Origin: Ustilago trichophora
Taxonomy: Eukaryota > Basidiomycota > Ustilaginomycetes > Ustilaginales > Ustilaginaceae
Assembly (NCBI GenBank): GCA_900323505.1
Contig: OOIN01000029.1
Coordinates: 558,001 to 622,000 of the forward strand
Direction of reading: 5' to 3'
Length of the DNA stretch: 64,000 nt
The translations under genes were made by a program, and so were the position numbers. Below the pieces are notes generated by a model. It was not told the DNA's origin, made no database searches, and saw only the letters and a list, made by a program, of their open reading frames with translations. Positions 19,469 to 30,162 of this stretch are shown in pieces. The number at the start of each line of letters is the position of its first letter. Position 1 is the first letter of the stretch.

Positions 19469-21025
19469 GCTGATTGACGTTGAAACGAAGTAGAGAGCGG
19501 CTTCTTCAGAGGGGGACGGGAGTCGATGGGTCAATAGTATTAAGTAGAATCTGTAGTGATGGAGGAGTGGATGGAGACTAAAGATTTACGAGGATGATCT
19601 GGGGCTTTATACATGGATGGTAAGCGACCAGCCTTCAATACGCGACAATCGAGAACATTGCCCGCTAGAGCAAGGGTGTTCCTTCAAAGATCTCGGTTCA
19701 AATTGCTTCCTTCATAACACGAGGCTCGCTCTTCACTCGTTCTGGCGCATTTACCATACTCGAGCACGGAAGCACAGCCGCTCGAATCAAGCTGGAAGGC
19801 ATGAGATGGTCCCGATCATGATTCCGAACATTTCGGCATGTCGAACATAGATGCGCACGGACAAATGGACAAACGATACAAGCAGGGAGATCTCGTGGCT
19901 TGCAGCACATGAGCTGATTCGGATGCGGCTGTTGGTATTGCATCGCAGACTGCTGGATTTGTAGCGAGTCCATGATTTGAGACTATCTCCGAGGACAGAA
20001 CGGCACGGCATGGTGCGTTGCAAGTTTTCCACAGTCACTGCAGGATGTCGTTCGACACCAAACACATATTACCGAATGACTGGCCCCTGCACAAGCCGGC
20101 TCTTGATCAAATTCCTATCTGGTCTGACGGTCAGCAGACATTGTGACTTGGACCTGCCGCGCCAGACTTGACTGGACAGTGTGCGAGTAGCTGCCGTGTC
20201 CGTCAGCGAAAGGTAAGGACTCCGAGGAGAAATCTCCACCTCCACCGCATTTTTATGAGATCCCGCTTTGCATTCGGTGTCTTCGGCGATAAACGTTCTT
20301 CAGGCTCCCTTTTTTGACGTTTTGCCCTTCTTTTGACGATTCGGGTTGAAACTCGACTTTTACAACAAAGACCTGTGTGACATGCCGCAACTTCTAACAT
20401 CTCTTTTCTGCGAAATGCCAGACCAGTCTGTATCGTGCGGCATTCTTGATAGACGCGTTACTCGACATGTTCTCCCGTCAAAGCGAAGCGCTGCAACCTT
20501 GGATCGGCAGTCTATGTGACGTCTTGCTGAATCACCGCTGCACCCTGTCCTTGCCTTGCCTTTCGAAGTTTTTGTCGCTATCAAGTTGAGTCAGCCTTCG
20601 AGTATGCGTTACCACAAGAGAGCTTTCTGAGCCCCATCCTTCGCATTGTCTTTTTGATCGTCTAAACTGAGCCGATACGACGATGCAGGAACCTGTCACA
20701 TCAGAGAAGTGTAAGGCACCCAGCCCAGCTATGGCAGCTATGGCCTCTACGCTGCTTCAGCGCCGAAACAGAAACTTTGCAGAACCCTGAATCAGCCTGA
20801 TGTCGTGTGTCGTATTCAGGATCTTCAGTCGCTTCCGCTTGAGGTCGTCATGCCTTACTAACATTTCTACATTGCATTCCGCCTCTCCGGTTGAGAAGGC
20901 AAAGCCTTCCGCAAGATGACTGTGAGCCGTAGACGCACACACTGAAGCCTCGGCTCCCGTATAAGACAACGGCCTCTCGAGCTTCTACGCCGTTTGCTTC
21001 CCTTCTCATCCAAAATAACCTATCA
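19469..21025. promoter_or_regulatory. shared divergent promoter region of two alcohol dehydrogenase genes
   Basis: About 1.56 kb between head-to-head genes. It has no convincing open frame or tRNA. CT-rich leader-like sequence lies next to each gene. No specific operator was identified; co-regulation is only suggested by the arrangement. Confidence 0.5.
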
Positions 21026-22165
21026 ATGGCTACATCAGCTATTCCACCGCAGCTACCAGAACACAGCTACACGATGTCGAGCGAATCCATTCCTCAGAAG
21101 ATGCGTGCAGCCACCATCAAAGATTTCAAGAAAGGGTATGAAGTCAAGGACATCGATGTCCCCACTGACCTCGGGCCCAACGACATTCTTGTCAAGATTG
21201 CCGCTGCTGGTTACTGTCACACCGACTTGCAGGTCATGGAGGGCGTCTACGAATCTCAGGGTGCCAAGCCTGGTCTCGTGGGCTCGCACGAACCTGTAGG
21301 TACTGTCATCAAGGCCGGCTCCGATGCCGGCAAGTCGGGCATCAAGGTTGGTGACCGTGTCGGCTCGATCAACACATATGGCTTTTGCGGCAAGTGCGAC
21401 TCTTGCAAGCAGGGAAAGCAGCTCTGCGACAACATGCCCGGCATGCTTGGACTCACGCTCAATGGAGGCTTTTCTCAGTACATGAAGGCCGATGCTCGTG
21501 TCGTCTCCAAGGTCCCCGACAGCATTCCTTTCGACCAAGCTGCCCCTCTCTTCTGTGCCGGTGCTACCGTCTACGGTGCTCTTCTTGCCGTCAAGCCAGA
21601 GAAGGGCCAGTGGCTTGCCATGGTCGGCATCGGTGGTCTTGGACACCTTGGCGTCCAATACGCCAAGGCCATGGGCTGCAATGTCATTGCTATCGACAAC
21701 CGTAAGGAGGGTCTCGAGCTCGCCAACAAGTCGGCTGACCACCTCAAGCCCGACAAGACGTTCCTCATCGACTCGGAGGAGGCACAAAAAAAGTGCATCG
21801 AGGAACTCTCGAGCAGCTTCTACGAGACCAACCCTGGCGTAGACCGTGTCGTGATCAACTGTGAAGACCGAGGTCTGATCAAGTTCAGCCAGCAATTTTT
21901 GCGCAAAGGAGGTCAGCTTGTCGATGTCGGTCTCCCAGCCGACGGACCCTTCGAGCTCGACTCGTTCGCTATGAATTTCAAGGAGCAAACAATTCGTGGC
22001 CGCCTTATCTGCACACCTGAGCAGTGCCAAGACATGATCAACTTGCACGCCAAGAACGGCTGCTCGACGTACATTGAGAAGACATACAGCGTTGAGGATG
22101 CCAACAAGATGGCTGAGCACTACAACTCGAAGAAGTTGCAAGGCCGTCTCTGCATGGTCTTCTAA
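21026..22165 (+). CDS. yeast-type alcohol dehydrogenase (ADH1 family)
   Basis: 379 residues, or 363 if translation starts at the in-frame ATG at 21074 (MSSESIPQKMRAATIK), where family similarity begins. Catalytic zinc ligands are in AAGYCHTDLQV and GSHEPVGTV; the structural zinc lobe is complete (CGKCDSCKQGKQLC). The NAD fold shows GIGGLGHLGVQYAKAMG. This is the pattern of tetrameric fungal ADH1-type enzymes that interconvert ethanol or other primary alcohols and aldehydes with NAD. The extra N-terminal 16 residues are not strongly basic, so mitochondrial import is not evident. No intron. It is divergent from the other dehydrogenase at 18187-19468 and different from it in sequence, so it is not a recent tandem copy. 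Confidence 0.92.
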   Translation: MATSAIPPQLPEHSYTMSSESIPQKMRAATIKDFKKGYEVKDIDVPTDLGPNDILVKIAAAGYCHTDLQVMEGVYESQGAKPGLVGSHEPVGTVIKAGSDAGKSGIKVGDRVGSINTYGFCGKCDSCKQGKQLCDNMPGMLGLTLNGGFSQYMKADARVVSKVPDSIPFDQAAPLFCAGATVYGALLAVKPEKGQWLAMVGIGGLGHLGVQYAKAMGCNVIAIDNRKEGLELANKSADHLKPDKTFLIDSEEAQKKCIEELSSSFYETNPGVDRVVINCEDRGLIKFSQQFLRKGGQLVDVGLPADGPFELDSFAMNFKEQTIRGRLICTPEQCQDMINLHAKNGCSTYIEKTYSVEDANKMAEHYNSKKLQGRLCMVF

Positions 22166-25100
22166 GCTGCTCGTCAATCCTGAATCAAGCCATCTCGAAC
22201 GCAATTCAAATACATGTTATCCTACCAACTGTTGTGATTCTGGCTTGTCGTGTTCAATCTATTTGTCATTCAGCCGCGTTAGCCGCGTCATGATTGCAGG
22301 AATGCAAGACAGTAGCTCGTTTACTCAAGCCGCTATGAGCAGCTGTGACACTTCGGTTCTCTCGCGCTTAGGGCCGGAAGGGTTGCGAAGTTCTGATATC
22401 GGGTTAGACGATGGTCTCCGAATGAGCGCACAGATTCCGCGGATAAGAGGACCTTCTTCATCTATGAGCGCGGAATTCTTGATCTCCTTTTGAGCGATGT
22501 TCTCACAATCGGAAGCATAGCGTAAGCTAACACAACAGGCCGCGGTCGGGTCGGAAGATCAGCTCAGTGTTCGATACAGTCAAGGGATGTCGGTAAGGAC
22601 AGCGTGGGAAAATACGAAGGACCAAGAAGTTATGAGACAGCTCGAAAGGGTTTCGCTGCGATGATATTCAGCCCCGCACTGTTATCTCAAAGGCCCTTGT
22701 CGGCCACTACCCGGCCAGTCCTCGGTTCTTCGGAGCTCAAGTGCTCCTCGAACAAAGTGAGCTGTCGGCCGTGTGACAAAGTCGCTGCTACCAGCCAGAT
22801 GGCCTGGTGCACGGTGTCTGATGAGTTGCCAGACCGACGTAAAGCCGATGACAGATTCTACGCATGGACAGATTCATCAAGCAGGTCACATGAAAGAGCG
22901 GTTTCAGGTCAGCCGTTCATTGACGCATAGCGTGCCGCACTGCGTACCGTAGCTGAAAGAGAAGCGCGTTGAGAGATGAAACCCCAAAGGTAATGCTTGA
23001 TACGCAAGAGATTGGTGTGCCACACTCGAATCGCGTTGATGGCAGCCAAAGGGTACCGATCTGTGTGGCAGAATCGTCTTCGCGGTCTTCTTATCCTTAT
23101 CAACATCATCTGGCCAGGCCGAACATTCCGAGCATCATCGTATGTGGAGTGTCCCGAACCTCATCCATACCCATGCAGGCCAGCCTCATGACGAAACCTT
23201 GAGGCAGCCACTTGTGTCGCATGCCACACAAAGTTGACATTGAGGTTGAAGCTGAGCTGTGTCTTGCACCTGTCTTCTCGCAAAGCTGTAAATTTGAATT
23301 CACGGTCTATAAGCGCCCTGTTGGATCGGTGGTAGTCGAGACGGATGCCCAACTTGCAGCAGCGTTCGGACCTCTTTCTGTGCAGGTGAGGATGGTCTGA
23401 ACGCCGCACGTCGGTGAGACAGATTCTCAGGACTTTTCAGCCACGCTATCTTGCGGTCTCGCCAAGCTGGACGATCAACGAGGCAGGCGAATACGATATC
23501 GCAGCCAAATGGGCTTGAGCATGATTGTGCACTGTCAGGACACTCGTAGCGGATAGCGGGGCTGAATCGTCAAGCTCCGAAAGACATTTTTTTTTTTTTC
23601 ATTGAAATCTTCTCGACATGTGGTGGCATTCAGGCACCATTTTCGAGAGTTATTGACTTGGATGGGATCTTCCAGGCAGCGGACAGGCAGAGGCGGCCAA
23701 CGAAAGCGGCAAAAGAGATCCCAAAAGCGTCGAGCTCACCGCCGCAAAAGGACTTCCTGTAATTTTGTGCGCAGCCGCCTTGCTGAGTCCAGAAATGGTT
23801 TCAGGAGGCGTTCCCCGGAGTTTGCTTTTTCTTATTCTTTAACTGCCAAGTCAAAGTGGCGGTTCTCAAGATTGTATTCGAGATTAGAACCTTGGGTACT
23901 TCAAAAGTTAAAGTCGCGTCGTAGACTTTGTAGATTCCACTTCAAAATCCCCCCATGTCAAAGACTGCCCAAATATAAATTTTAGCGCCGTTCCTGCTTG
24001 TGCCACTCCAGGCCAAACACACCATGCGGCGAATATTGATGTTTCACCTTCCACAAAGCCTGTTTCTCTTCGGGCTCTCTCTTCTGCAGGCCGTGTCCTG
24101 TCGCGGCAATCATCGGTTCTGGACAGTTACCTTCTCACAGTTGTGAAGAGCAAAGTCGTTCAGACACCGCCGTCAGACTAGATCGCAAACACTTTCCGAA
24201 ACAAGGCCACAAGCCATGGACTTGCGCCACGAAGTCACAGGATCAAAGCTCTCTGAAGCCGCAAAATAGATCAAACTCTGCTGCTCTAGGGCGGACCAAC
24301 AATACCGTTAAAGCTTTTCTAGGGCCCTGACCAAATAAGATCGGCGCCCCAACAAAAGACCGTCAGACTGCAAAACAAGCAGATCTTCCCAGTGGCTCTA
24401 CCATTTGCAGCGTGGCCGAGAACACCGCGAAGGTTGCGGCCCCTTCGAGCGTGATAGGGTTGAATCTGCTGCCGTTTCTAGCTATTTGTTGGTCTACAGT
24501 AAAAAAGTGCAGTAGAAAATTGGCAGAGGGATAGTCTAGGCTTGCCACGGAATAGCTTCCGAGAATGCAAAGAGCTGGCAGAATGGGAAGGGATCGACCT
24601 CGCCCTCAGCGGACTACAGCTCATTAAAAGATCGACGACCTCCTGGTTGCAGTACAGTACAGTTTGAACTTCAATGCTCTTTGTGCATGCTTCTGCCGCC
24701 CACCCGCATCTTAAGCGCCTTCCAGCGAATTGTCTTCCTCCATGTGGCAATGATTTCTCTGTTCCCACGCTGTCCAATCTGTTCCGTTCCTGCTCTCTCC
24801 GCTCAGTACCTTTGAAACAAACAGGCCTTTTTCCGAGACAGACTCGATCTCGACTTGAACAGGCCGCCGTCACCAATTCCGTATGTGCCACTCGCGCAAA
24901 GTGCCACAGGTCCAATTTCTGCAGGTATATCTCCACCCAGCTCAAACAAACAGGCCTCCCCGACAAATACAAGGCATGATGCCTGCTCTGGCATACTAGG
25001 TTCTGCCGCTATGGTCATTTGGCGTTCAAGGTCCGCCCTTCGAATGCATCAGCCTTAGCGCCGCCGTCTGCTCGGCAATCCACGCTCTGAGACGCTGCAG

Positions 25101-25583
25101 CCTCTGCCTGGCAAGCCCTGTCCTTAGACCTCAGCTCCAAACTCTTCTGCGACACTCAGCGTAAGTGACTTTCTCCGGCTTCCGATCCCAGATCACTTCC
25201 CGTCTTGGCGTTTTTTGACAGGTTTGTACGAGTTCAGTGCTCAGGTGCACAAGTCAGACCATTGAAGCGCTCCGCTTCTCACACATGCTATGTCGATCAA
25301 AACTCTCTCTCTCTCTTTAATGACTGAATACATCCAAAAGGTATATCTACGTCCCATCCATCCCGGTCGGAGCTTCCAAAGTTTTCCCTCACCCCTAACA
25401 CCATCCTTGACCGTCACCTGATCTCCCCTTCGCTCAATTCGCATCACCTTGCACTTGAGCCTAGTCTTGAGAGCTGGTATCTCTCAATCCTCTTGAGCCT
25501 TACCTCACCATCTCGACATTCATCTGCTCGTCTTCCTGCCGGACAGGTTTCTCAGAGCCCCTCTCCACCACCAACTAGACACC
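22166..25583. other. 3.4 kb gene-poor stretch
   Basis: I see no convincing gene. Open frames are short (the longest about 164 codons at 24478-24972 minus) and lack domains. It contains a 13-base T run (23587-23599), a TACAG repeat (24649-24665) and a short direct repeat CAAACAGGCCT (twice, near 24820 and 24945). The last 300 bases (with CTCTCTCTCTCT and pyrimidine-rich text) are likely the promoter and leader of the hydrolase gene. A spliced or non-coding gene could be hidden here. Confidence 0.5.
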
Positions 25584-26966
25584 ATGCAGGCCCCTAAGCA
25601 GATCGACACCGGCTTCGGCTCGTGCCTTGCTCCCATCGACCTTGAGGCAGCTCACCTGGCAGCTGAGCGTCTTCACCACCTCTCGATCAACCCTCCTGCC
25701 CCTCAGTACCCCGCTGGCTCGATCCACGGTACCGACTTCCACCGCAGCAGCTTCACCATGCCCATTACCTACCCTCGTTCCACCTACTCTACCCCGCTCG
25801 CTGGTGGCGAGTCGCTCTCTGAGCTGCTTCCCGGAACCCACGAGGTCTTGTCCCAGAACGCTCGTGCTGTTGATGCTTGTCACTTTGTTCCCGTCAAAGT
25901 CGAGCCTACCCCAGGCCTATACACACCCTTTGTTCGCGGTGGCACTGACCCTAAGCAGCTTCGCAAGCGCCGCGTCCTGGTCGTGGAGCGATTGATTCCC
26001 AAGCGTGCTCCCAAAAACCCCGACGCCAAGATCCTCATCCTCACTCACGGACTTGGGTTCTCGAAGGAGTGCTTCATCCCCATTGTGGATGAGCTCCTGC
26101 GAACCAAGCCCAACGAGATTGAAGAAATCTGGATGATCGACACCCTCGGCCACGGAATGTCTGCTGTTGTCAACCGACAACTCGATGACCCATCACCACT
26201 CGAGTTCAGTGATCGCTGCATTGACGGCAACGATCTCGCCCGCGACATCCTTCAGTTTATCTGCTGCTTTATGCCCTCCACTCCCACCTCGACACCAGTC
26301 GAGCCTTCCCGCACGCTTGATTTCCACCTTCCTCGTTTGCCCAGGAAGAAGCTCGTCGGTATCGGTCACTCGTTTGGTGGTGCTGCGCTTACTCAGGCTT
26401 CTTATCACTTCCCTGATCTCTTCGACTCTGTCATCCTCCTGGAGAGTATCTTGGGTACATTCGAGCAGGTTGAGCGCATCCACGCTGTACCGCTGGCACG
26501 GTACACGCTGCTCAAGAAGGATCGCTGGGAGTCGCGCGAGGAAGCTCGCATCGAGGCCGACACGGACAAGCACATGCAGCTCTGGCATCCTTCGGTACGA
26601 GATGCCTTCGCAGCTGGCATGCTCACAGAGTCGCTCACAAACCCTGGCACCGTTGAACGCAGTGCAGACAAGGTCGCCGAGGCTCTCTCGATTCGTGGCA
26701 ACCGACCAGGCATGCAGATCTCTCAGTATCTCCACTGTCTCCCTGCGCGCCTTCCAGTTCTGTTCGTTTCCGCTCACAAGCCCCTCCTACTCCCTCTTGA
26801 GGAAATCTTCCACACTGCTCAGTCGATCCCGAACCTTCACTTTGAGGTCATGACCGGCACTCACAACCTTCCTCACGAGCGCCCCATCGAGATTGCTCAC
26901 CGCATCGTCCGCTTCTGGCGTGAGACCGACGTCTCCGTCCCCTTCTTCCGCGAAAGCCGACTCTAA
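25584..26966 (+). CDS. alpha/beta hydrolase with peroxisomal signal
   Basis: 460 residues, single exon. The central part has the alpha/beta-hydrolase order: LILTHGLGFSKE (oxyanion strand), IWMIDTLGHGMSAV, and the nucleophile elbow GIGHSFGG with S263. The late histidine is probably in VMTGTHNLPHE. The C-terminus is FFRESRL, and SRL is a strong type 1 peroxisomal signal. This resembles the fungal peroxisomal lipase/hydrolase group, which includes yeast Lpx1 and the AKT2-like proteins. It would cleave an ester or thioester in peroxisomes; the substrate is not evident. About 120 N-terminal residues precede the hydrolase core and have no recognised domain. Start at the first ATG, with CACC before it. 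Confidence 0.85.
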   Translation: MQAPKQIDTGFGSCLAPIDLEAAHLAAERLHHLSINPPAPQYPAGSIHGTDFHRSSFTMPITYPRSTYSTPLAGGESLSELLPGTHEVLSQNARAVDACHFVPVKVEPTPGLYTPFVRGGTDPKQLRKRRVLVVERLIPKRAPKNPDAKILILTHGLGFSKECFIPIVDELLRTKPNEIEEIWMIDTLGHGMSAVVNRQLDDPSPLEFSDRCIDGNDLARDILQFICCFMPSTPTSTPVEPSRTLDFHLPRLPRKKLVGIGHSFGGAALTQASYHFPDLFDSVILLESILGTFEQVERIHAVPLARYTLLKKDRWESREEARIEADTDKHMQLWHPSVRDAFAAGMLTESLTNPGTVERSADKVAEALSIRGNRPGMQISQYLHCLPARLPVLFVSAHKPLLLPLEEIFHTAQSIPNLHFEVMTGTHNLPHERPIEIAHRIVRFWRETDVSVPFFRESRL

Positions 26967-27678
26967 TGAACAGGTTCACGCTCGCTTCGTGTTTGGTCTT
27001 CCATTCATGACAAAGGATCTCACCTCACGTTTTTTCAAAAGGATATTACATCTACTATCGTTTCATCATAGACAATCTTTACGGTCTCTAGGGTTCCCGT
27101 CACCATCTTGTATTATTAGACCTATTTGCACTCCTTATCTTTGGCACAATCACTTGTCCAGTTTCCACCGCAGCGGTGAGCAATCAACCATGGTTTCATC
27201 CTCCCAACCTTTCTGCGCGTGCTGCGCCAATTTGATCCCAACCTCGAGAAAGAGAAGAAGTCAATACAATCTGCGATCTTTCTCGAGGCGGAAAAGAGAT
27301 CCGGAAATAGAGGCTCGTAGAGACATTATGATCTCCCTCCAATTCCGGTAATTTAGCGTCTCAAAGCGAAGATGTTTCCGCGGATTGCACGATTCGCCTC
27401 CACTTGTACGAATAAGACTGCCCTGTGTGTGTGACATGGCCTGCGAGACGGGATCTTGACCCCGGAAAGAAGGATACGTAAATGGTCAAACATCGCACCA
27501 AGGGGAACTCATTAGCTCAACAGTCTAGCCCTTGCTTCTTAGCATCATCGCTGTCCGTGTCTTGAATGGCGATATCTTTTTGGCCGCTCTTCTCCATCCA
27601 CCACCTGTATTAAACCAGCTCGATTTGCAATCACAAACAGAGAGCGATACTCAACGCTTCAACCAGGCTCGACTTAGG
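26967..27678. other. intergenic, no gene seen
   Basis: 3' flank of the hydrolase gene and upstream region of the AIG1-like gene. An in-frame ATG at 27532 could extend the latter by 49 residues, but the composition there looks like a leader. Confidence 0.5.
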
Positions 27679-28657
27679 ATGACCTTGTCATCCAAACCCT
27701 TGGCCATTCTATGGCATACGATCGCGATCTCGTCGTGTATCTATGGCTTCAAATCGCTCGAGGTGCTGCCCGATCTGTTGGGCGTTGATATGCGCAACGA
27801 ATACGGAGGCTTCATGCAATTTCTGACAATGTGCGGCTTGGTCGGAACGGCGACTACTATGGGATTGGCCTTGATACTGGACTTGGTTCAGGGGCCTGAA
27901 GGTAAGTTCGGCGTCAAAAGACGTGGATGCACAAGCCACGGTTTACAACTGACACAACTTTCTTCTCATCTGGCTGAACCGAATCGCCAACACATTGGTC
28001 TTCGCAAACAGCTTTGCGCTGGCTCAAGGACCTGGTGATGGCAGCATCTCTTCCGACAGAGACGCTCATCACGATTTTGTACTGGTCAATTGTGGCGATC
28101 AACAAGGACCTGCTGGTGCAGCCCAGACAGATTATGGATCCGGCTAACCCCGGTCAAGTGCTCCGTGAAGAGACAATAGCGATTCCTTTCTCGATCGACG
28201 CAAGCTTGCACGCATTCCCTGGCGTTTTCTTGCTGGTCGACTTTTTCCTCTTCAGTCGACGACTTCCAGAATCAATTCCAATTGTACCGGTTGCTACGGC
28301 TGTGACGATTAGCTACTCGTAAGTGTATGGTTGCGTCGACGTGGCTTTAGCAGCTCAAGGGGTTTACAGCTTGGACATTCTGCTGACTTGAAACGAGGTC
28401 TCGCCTCTCTTGTCTTGTTTTTCGAATCGACTGTTGGCGCTATTAGACTCTGGGCGGAGAAATGTGCCAAGATGAACGGTCACTATCCATATCCGCTGCT
28501 CGGCCTGATGAACACACCTCAGCGCGTTGGCTTCTTTGCTGCTGCTGGCGCACTCGCATGCTTTGTTGGCTCAGTGGTCACGCGGCTCCAAGCCAACTTC
28601 AAAGGATCCGCCCGTGCTCTGAAGGGATCCAAGGCCAGCCCCAAAAAGAGGAGATAG
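27679..28657 (+). CDS. FAR-17a/AIG1-like integral membrane hydrolase (two introns)
   Basis: Exons 27679-27901, 28012-28318 and 28447-28657; introns of 110 and 128 bp with GTAAGT donors and CAG/TAG acceptors. The joined frame gives 246 residues. The second acceptor (ATTAG before ACTCTGGGCGG) was chosen because it restores SYSLWAEKCAKMNGHYPYPL, as expected in the family. Several hydrophobic helices are present. Candidate catalytic residues of AIG1/ADTRP enzymes are T50 in FMQFLTMCGLVG and H141 in SIDASLHAFPGVFLLVDF. Those proteins are threonine hydrolases of fatty-acid esters of hydroxy fatty acids; the fungal role is unknown. The lysine-rich tail ends KASPKKRR, possibly an ER retention-like signal. 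Confidence 0.82.
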
Positions 28658-30162
28658 AGACGGACACAGTCGGTGCCTGCTCCTTCCGATGCTGTTGATG
28701 ATGATGTGGATTGCTCCGAAGCAGTCTGGTCGAGATACTGTAGATCGCAACGACGATTCACTCGATTAGCCCGATCCATCTCGGCTCTGTCAGCCAACGC
28801 GACTGGCTGAGCTCGCTTGGAATGACAACTCTTGAATTTCTCGTAAAAAATTAATAAATAAATATAAAGAAAAGTGAGGTTGCGATGGGCAGCCAGCATC
28901 GGAGACACCCAGATCGTGCATTGGTGAGTCTAGCGCCACGGGGGAAAACTGAGAAAAAGAAAAGAAATTTCAACTCTCTACAATGTCAGAGCATTTTGAA
29001 TGCGTGGAAGGATTACATCTTGTCTACCGGTGTACCGAAGAAAGGCGCATGGCATGGGATGGGATTGTCGATTTCAATACCGACGTCGTACGCTTTTCTC
29101 GCTATGGCTGCGCTGTGACGGACGGTTGCTGTACAACACTACGCCCACAGCTGCGACTGGTGCCGAAGCATGTACAGTACAGTACTGTACTGTATAATAC
29201 CCCATAAAAGACACGTTGACGAGACGTTGATACGGTAGGTAGGTGCAGAGAAGGATACGCAAACGGTCTCGGAACATGAGATCTGGCTCCTTTCCAGTGG
29301 ATACAAAGCGCACCCGCTGAGGAATATGGGCATAGCTGAGACGAGGATGGACGAATTACTCGAGCAAAGTGCTCGGCGTGTGCGACTCTGATTCTGACAG
29401 ACTGCAAGGAGTATTGCACTTTTTGGCATTTCACGCTCTCTCAACCTCCACTCCCATTTCCTCTTCATTTTTTTATTTTTTATTTTTTTCTTTTTTGGCC
29501 TTCCAAACGCACAATTACAGTATGATGTATGTATGTGCAGCCTGCAGGCTCTGGAAATCCCGATCGGCGCTCAGACTCACGCACACATTACATGTGCCCC
29601 CGAGTCTGCCATGAGGCCGCAAGAGGTAACCGCTCAAGCTAGAGCTGAGATTCCATGACAAGATGCTTGTTCGCTACCATATTGCCTTTGGCTTCCATCT
29701 AACGCCAACGGTAGTCAACGACCATCTGCACCAATACTTCTTTTCCAACGTCGCAGTCATAGCTATACCATCGGTCATCTTGATATCGTGGCTCATCCGG
29801 CAGCAAGCCGACATACACAAGCTACTCTGTCACCAGCCAATTTTGTCACAAACTCACCTCCATACCCATCTCACTCTTGAGCAAAGATCGACCTTGATAA
29901 TCTCGCACATCGACCCCTTTCGAGCAGCTACTTCTGGTAACTTACAACTGAACCCACGACGAACCCTCTCGATTTGCTCAACCACCACGAATGATCACCT
30001 TGTCCACCTTCTGACACAGGGCCGATACTGGATCATCGAGTCTGGCTCGTTCTTGCCTTTGGTTAGACGCAAAACGCAACTCTCGACTACACGCCCAGTT
30101 GCTTACTCGTACGTCTCAGTCTCATTCTCCATCCTTCTTGTCCGCCACCCGCCATACTGCCA
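28658..30162. other. intergenic region with TACAG/TACTG palindrome
   Basis: No gene recognised. It holds an AT-rich stretch (28840-28875), a GTACAGTACAGTACTGTACT run (29172-29191), a T-rich stretch (29467-29495), and the likely leader of the zinc-finger gene. Confidence 0.55.

Noticed and set aside
19620..19720. A GGTTCAAAT stretch that recalls a tRNA T-loop
   Set aside because: No A box and no acceptor or anticodon stem could be folded around it.
21053..22204. 383-codon frame antisense to the ADH1-type gene
   Set aside because: Shadow of a clearly recognised enzyme on the other strand.
24478..24972. 164-codon minus-strand frame in the 22-25 kb gap
   Set aside because: No recognisable domain, and it is overlapped by plus-strand frames of similar quality.
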